Source: Amycolatopsis orientalis DSM 43388 (GTDB taxonomy: Bacteria; Actinomycetota; Actinomycetes; Mycobacteriales; Pseudonocardiaceae). From it: a stretch of 64,000 nt of DNA. The translations under genes and the position numbers were made by a program. This document shows positions 60,580 through 64,000 of the stretch, one piece after another. The DNA lies in contig NZ_ASXG01000109.1 in assembly GCF_000411975.1 (NCBI RefSeq), forward strand, positions 86,199 to 150,198, written 5' to 3'. The notes beneath the pieces were generated by a model. That model did not search any database and was not told the origin of the DNA. It was given only the letters and a program-made list of their open reading frames with translations. How positions within the stretch are numbered: the first letter of the stretch is position 1; each line of letters begins with the position of its first letter.

Positions 60580-61500
60580 CTACGACGGCTGCCCAGGCAA
60601 CGCCACCGCCGCGGGCTTCTGCCCCGCCTCCTGCCGCCAGGGCATCCCGCGCCGCGCCGCGGCGATCAGCGCCTGCAAGGCCATTCCGCGCAGCCCCGAA
60701 TCGTCGGTATGCGTCAGCACCGCATGCCAGGCCGCTGCCGTGTCCGCTTCCGCGCTGGCCACCAGCGCAGCAGCCGAAGCAGTGTCGGTAACCGGCTTGG
60801 GCGGCACGTACGCGGCTTCAGGGGCCACCGGCGTCGCCGAAGCCGAAGTGATCATCTGCGTGACCGCGTCCCGGCGAGCGGTGTGCTCCGCGCGCCCCGC
60901 CTTCACGGCGTCCCCGAAATCACCCGGAAGGAACGCCGTCACCAGCCCGTACACCCACAGTGCCGCGTGCTCGGCCGCGAGCGCCTTCTGCAGCGAGTCC
61001 ACCGCTTCCTTCGGCACCGACGACGGCGCGGCCACCGTCTTCGCGTCCGCCCCCGGACCGAGTTCCGGCGCGACCCGCTGCAGCCCGGCGCACCCGGCGG
61101 CCACCGACGCGACGAGCCCGGCCCGGTAGCCGGGCAGCGCGGGCACCAGGTCCTCGGCCTGCTTGCGCGCGGCCGCCAGCCGGTCCTTGAACCCGGCCAG
61201 ATCGGCGGGCGCGGGCGGGACGTTCACCGCCTGCTTGGGCCGGTTCAGCCGGTCCACCTCGGCCTTCAGCGCGGCCGCCTGCGCGGCTCTGGCGTCGGCG
61301 ACCTGGCCGGCCGCGTCGCCGCCGGCGGGCAGCTTCCGGGCCGCGGCGGCGTCCGCGTCGGCCGTCGCCAGCAGCGGGGCGAGGGGGTCGGGGGCGTCGT
61401 CGTAGCCGCCCGAGCAGGCGGCGAGCGGCACAGCCGCGGCGACAGTGGCGCTCAGTGCGCCCAGACGCAGCACGGCGCGCCGGGAGAGGTCTGCGGTCAC
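60580..61500 (-). CDS. Tat-exported ferritin-like (DUF4439) lipoprotein
   Basis: The N-terminus SRRAVLRLGALS is a twin-arginine motif and ends in the lipobox LAAC. A helical region with Ala/Leu heptads and KAEVDRLNRPKQ follows. The last 150 residues are a ferritin-like four-helix DUF4439 domain (SLQKALAAEHAALWVYGLV, EHTARRDAV, AAWHAVLTHT). Conserved Glu and His residues could bind a metal pair. The GTG start is chosen to place the Tat motif at the N-terminus. It is divergent from rimP, as in many actinomycetes. Confidence 0.85.
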   Translation of the reverse strand: MTADLSRRAVLRLGALSATVAAAVPLAACSGGYDDAPDPLAPLLATADADAAAARKLPAGGDAAGQVADARAAQAAALKAEVDRLNRPKQAVNVPPAPADLAGFKDRLAAARKQAEDLVPALPGYRAGLVASVAAGCAGLQRVAPELGPGADAKTVAAPSSVPKEAVDSLQKALAAEHAALWVYGLVTAFLPGDFGDAVKAGRAEHTARRDAVTQMITSASATPVAPEAAYVPPKPVTDTASAAALVASAEADTAAAWHAVLTHTDDSGLRGMALQALIAAARRGMPWRQEAGQKPAAVALPGQPS

Positions 61501-61634
61501 GTCGGCCCATCCTGCCAGGCCCCCCGGGTGCGCCGCCGCTCGCGCGTCTTCGCGGGGGCGCAGGATAAGCTTGACCTTCACCGACCACAGCCGTGACCAG
61601 CCCGCGTCACGACGGCCGAACAGGAGTGCTCCAC

Positions 61635-62153
61635 GTGCCCAACGAACTCGCCAGCCGGCTGGAGCCGATCGTGGCCGAAGCCGTCACGACCGCGGGTTTC
61701 GACCTCGACTCGCTCGAGGTGCAGCAAGCCGGAAGGCGACAGCTGGTGAAGGTGGTCGTCGACTCCGACGACGGCGTCGGGCTGGACGAGGTCGCCGAGG
61801 TCAGCCGCACCGTCTCGGCCGCCCTCGACGAGAACGAGCACGTGCTGGCGAGCGCCTACACCCTCGAGGTCACCTCGCCGGGCCTCGACCGGCCGCTCAC
61901 CCAGCGGCGGCACTGGCGGCGCGCCCGGTTCCGCCTCGTCAAGATCACGCCCGTCGAGGGCCCGGCCTACCTCGGCCGCGTCGGGCACGCCGGCGAGAAG
62001 AGCGTGCGCGTGCTCGCCGACGGCCGGATCAAGGACGTGTCCTACCAGTCCGTCGCGAAGGCCGTGGTGGAAGTCGAGTTCAAGCAACCGCCCGCCGAGG
62101 AACTCAAGCAGCTGACCGCGGACGAGAACGAGAAGAAGGAGGAGTCGAAGTGA
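61635..62153 (+). CDS. rimP: ribosome maturation factor RimP
   Basis: The 172-residue protein assists 30S subunit assembly. The motifs LEVQQAGRRQLVKVVVDSDDGVGLDE, cited as QLVKVVVDSDDGVGLDE, and LEVTSPGLDRPL are diagnostic. The GTG is chosen because AGGAG lies 8 nt before it; in-frame GTGs up to 14 codons earlier lack an RBS. The C-terminus is rich in Lys and Glu. It is the first gene of the rimP-nusA-ylxR-infB operon. Confidence 0.95.
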   Translation: MPNELASRLEPIVAEAVTTAGFDLDSLEVQQAGRRQLVKVVVDSDDGVGLDEVAEVSRTVSAALDENEHVLASAYTLEVTSPGLDRPLTQRRHWRRARFRLVKITPVEGPAYLGRVGHAGEKSVRVLADGRIKDVSYQSVAKAVVEVEFKQPPAEELKQLTADENEKKEESK

Positions 62154-63217
62154 ACGTGGACATCGCCGCGCTGCGGGCGATCGAACGGGACAAGGACATC
62201 CCCTTCGACACGGTCATCGAGGCCATCGAGACCGCGCTGCTCACCGCGTACAAGCACACCGAGGGCCACCAGCCGCACGCCCGCATCGACATCGACCGCA
62301 AGACCGGCCTCGTCCGCGTCCTCGCGCACACCCTCACCGCCGACGGCGAGGTCGACGAGGAATGGGACGACACGCCCGAGGGCTTCGGCCGGATCGCCGC
62401 CACCACCGCGCGCCAGGTCATCCTGCAGCGGCTGCGCGACGCCGAGCACGAGAAGACCTACGGCGAGTTCTCCGCGAAGGAGGGCGAGATCGTGGCCGGC
62501 GTGGTCCAGCGCGACGCGCGCGCGAACGCCCGCGGCATGGTCGTGATCCAGGTCGGCGACACCGAGGGCGTGCTGCCGCAGGCCGAGCAGGTCGCGGGGG
62601 AGTCCTACGAGCACGGCACGCGGATCAAGGCGTTCGTGTTCGGCGTTTCGCGCAGCAGCCGCGGCCCGCAGATCATGCTGTCGCGCTCGCACCCGAACCT
62701 GGTGCGCAAGCTGTTCGCGCTGGAGGTCCCGGAGATCGCCGACGGCACCGTCGAGATCGCCGCGGTCGCGCGCGAGCCCGGGCACCGGTCGAAGATCGCG
62801 GTCCGCTCCACCATCCCCGGCGTCAACGCGAAGGGCGCCTGCATCGGCCCGATGGGCGCGCGCGTGCGCAACGTGATGAGCGAGCTGTCCGGCGAGAAGA
62901 TCGACATCATCGACTGGTCCGAGGACCCGGCCAAGTTCGTCGGGAATGCATTGTCGCCCGCGAAGGTTGTTTCGGTACGTGTCGTGGACGAGCGCGCCAA
63001 GACGGCGCGGGTGGTCGTGCCGGACTTCCAGCTGTCGCTCGCGATCGGCAAGGAGGGCCAGAACGCCCGCCTCGCCGCCCGGCTCACCGGCTGGCGGATC
63101 GACATCCGCAGCGACGCGGCCCCCGCGGAGCCCGCCGGTCCGGCCGGCGCCGGGGAGGGTGAGCAACACCACGCCGGCCAGGCGCGGCCCGCCGCGGCAA
63201 CCGGTTCGGCCGACTGA
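62150..63217 (+). CDS. nusA: transcription termination/antitermination factor NusA
   Basis: The 355-residue protein has an N-terminal RNA-polymerase-binding domain (VNVDIAALRAIERDKDIPFD), an S1 domain, and two KH domains with RSTIPGVNAKGACIGPMGARV and LAIGKEGQNARLAARLTGW. It lacks the C-terminal acidic repeats of the E. coli protein, as is normal for actinobacteria. The GTG overlaps the rimP stop (GTGA) after AAGGAGGAG. Confidence 0.96.
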   Translation: MNVDIAALRAIERDKDIPFDTVIEAIETALLTAYKHTEGHQPHARIDIDRKTGLVRVLAHTLTADGEVDEEWDDTPEGFGRIAATTARQVILQRLRDAEHEKTYGEFSAKEGEIVAGVVQRDARANARGMVVIQVGDTEGVLPQAEQVAGESYEHGTRIKAFVFGVSRSSRGPQIMLSRSHPNLVRKLFALEVPEIADGTVEIAAVAREPGHRSKIAVRSTIPGVNAKGACIGPMGARVRNVMSELSGEKIDIIDWSEDPAKFVGNALSPAKVVSVRVVDERAKTARVVVPDFQLSLAIGKEGQNARLAARLTGWRIDIRSDAAPAEPAGPAGAGEGEQHHAGQARPAAATGSAD

Positions 63218-63219
63218 AG

Positions 63220-63609
63220 GTGCAGGCGCTAGACTCGACAACGGTTCAAGACCCGCGAAGGGCTACTGGGGACACCCCCGACCTCCAGCGTCACCGGCAC
63301 TCGCCGGTGCGCACGTGTGTCGGCTGCCGGAAACGGGACTTGACCGGCGAACTGCTGCGCGTGGTCGCGGCGGACGGGCGGCTGGTCGTCGACGAACGTC
63401 GGCGGCTGCCGGGCCGGGGTGCGTGGCTGCACCCGGGGCCGGACTGCCTGGCCAAAGCCGAGCGGAAGCGGGCGTTCCCGAGGGCCCTCCGGGTCCAGGG
63501 CGCGCTCGACGCCGCGGGGCTGCACGACCACGCGGCGTTCGCCGCGGACAACGACGCCGGGACACCCCCGGGGTCGCGAGAAACAAGGAAGCAGGTCGAC
63601 CCGTCATGA
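63220..63609 (+). CDS. ylxR: YlxR-family RNA-binding protein
   Basis: The 129-residue protein has the YlxR/DUF448 core RTCVGCRKRDLTGELLRVV and GRGAWLHPGPDCL, a small nucleic-acid-binding fold found between nusA and infB. The first 28 residues are not typical, and the true start may be the GTG at 63307, just before RTCVGC. TAGACT at 63230 could be a promoter -10 within the extension. The C-terminal 40 residues are acidic and variable. Confidence 0.88.
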   Translation: MQALDSTTVQDPRRATGDTPDLQRHRHSPVRTCVGCRKRDLTGELLRVVAADGRLVVDERRRLPGRGAWLHPGPDCLAKAERKRAFPRALRVQGALDAAGLHDHAAFAADNDAGTPPGSRETRKQVDPS

Positions 63610-63698
63610 GTCAGCCGTGAAGCTGAAGCCATGAACGCGCGACGATAAGGACGAGGTCAGCGGGTCTTCCGCCTGGCCTCCCCTAGATGAGGAGAGCT

Positions 63699-64000
63699 GT
63701 GCCAGGCAAGGCCCGCGTACACGAGCTCGCTAAGGAGCTCGGCATCACCAGCAAAGAAGTTCTCGCCAAGCTGAAGGAGCAGGGCGAGTTCGTGAAGTCC
63801 GCGTCGTCCACCGTCGAGGCGCCCGTCGCCCGCCGGCTCCGCGACGCGTACCCCGCCAAGGGCGGGAAGAAGCCCGGCCCCACGCCGGGACCGCGCCCGG
63901 CCCCGAAGCCGGCCGCGCCGCAGCAGCAGAGCGCCGCTCCGGCGCCCGCGCCGCAGCAGCAGGCCCCGGCCGCGAAGCCGGGCCCGCAGGCGGCCAAGCC
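63699..64000 (+). CDS. infB: translation initiation factor IF-2 (5' part)
   Basis: Only the first 100 codons are in the window. PGKARVHELAKELGITSKEVLAKLKEQGEF (cited as VHELAKELGITSKEVLAKL) is the IF2_N domain that starts actinobacterial IF-2, followed by the Pro/Ala/Gln-rich linker with poly-Gln. GAGGAGAG precedes the GTG. The GTP-binding domain lies beyond the edge. Confidence 0.95.
   Translation, partial: MPGKARVHELAKELGITSKEVLAKLKEQGEFVKSASSTVEAPVARRLRDAYPAKGGKKPGPTPGPRPAPKPAAPQQQSAAPAPAPQQQAPAAKPGPQAAK

Noticed and set aside
1..64000. tRNA, rRNA, riboswitch, integrase or insertion sequence
   Set aside because: I looked for these on both strands by reading and saw none that could be supported. 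Dedicated covariance-model searches could still find small RNAs.

Overview
The window is high-GC actinobacterial DNA, most likely from a Pseudonocardiales genome of the Amycolatopsis type. The supporting markers are an ESX (type VII) secretion locus, a WhiB protein, a SigD-type sigma factor, a DprE2-like arabinogalactan-precursor reductase, LCP and GPP34 proteins, the rimP-nusA-ylxR-infB block, many GTG starts, 4-nt stop/start overlaps and several leaderless-type genes. The species assignment is an inference from gene content, not a database match.

Region 1 (1-27194, all minus strand) is one long ESX-type locus. In transcription order it holds two WXG100 proteins, a small secretion-associated helical protein, a 1312-residue Pro-rich WXG/PPE-like protein with six repeated modules, EccC, EccD, a 77-residue protein that is only the N-terminus and membrane helix of EccB, an 857-residue protein with a degenerate ADP-ribosyltransferase-like C-terminus, an EccA-like AAA+ protein whose N-terminus is a beta-helix, a YbaB/EspL-like protein, a 231-residue helical protein and a >3071-residue CpnT-like giant protein with two different zinc-protease motifs. 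The giant protein runs off the left edge. No mycosin, EccE or full EccB is present. This is the most unusual part of the window.

Region 2 (27.5-41.5 kb) holds a DUF1062 protein, a divergent symporter/LysR pair with a clear operator, a double sigma-factor ORF (ECF-like plus SigD) followed by degenerate tandem copies of its own 3' end, a WhiB protein, a TetR / MFS drug exporter / SigG-like sigma group opposite a DprE2-like reductase, an LCP transferase, an OmpR/EnvZ-type two-component system, two small secreted proteins and an HxlR regulator.

Region 3 (41.5-53.8 kb) is catabolic. An IclR regulator faces a two-subunit CoA-transferase (scoAB or pcaIJ). Convergent to it is an operon of homogentisate dioxygenase, an unknown 275-residue protein and fumarylacetoacetase, with a MarR regulator upstream and a palindromic operator in front of hmgA. 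Fumarylacetoacetase releases acetoacetate, the substrate of a SCOT-type CoA-transferase, so the two operons may work in series. Next is a group of MFS importer, FAD-dependent ketosteroid-dehydrogenase-like enzyme, two SDRs and a SnoaL-like protein, with a divergent IclR regulator.

Region 4 (53.8-61.5 kb) holds a NarL-type two-component system, a GT39-like membrane glycosyltransferase translationally coupled to a GPP34 (GOLPH3-like) protein, a PEP mutase/isocitrate-lyase-family enzyme, a class V aminotransferase, a membrane-anchored protein and a ferritin-like Tat lipoprotein. Region 5 (61.6 kb to the end) is the housekeeping rimP-nusA-ylxR-infB operon, with infB cut by the window edge.

About eight to nine genes, mostly regulators, have no Shine-Dalgarno but carry a TANNNT hexamer 6-7 nt before the start codon, as expected for leaderless transcripts. 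Long perfect palindromes lie at several gene ends; two share sequence and look like one dispersed terminator family.
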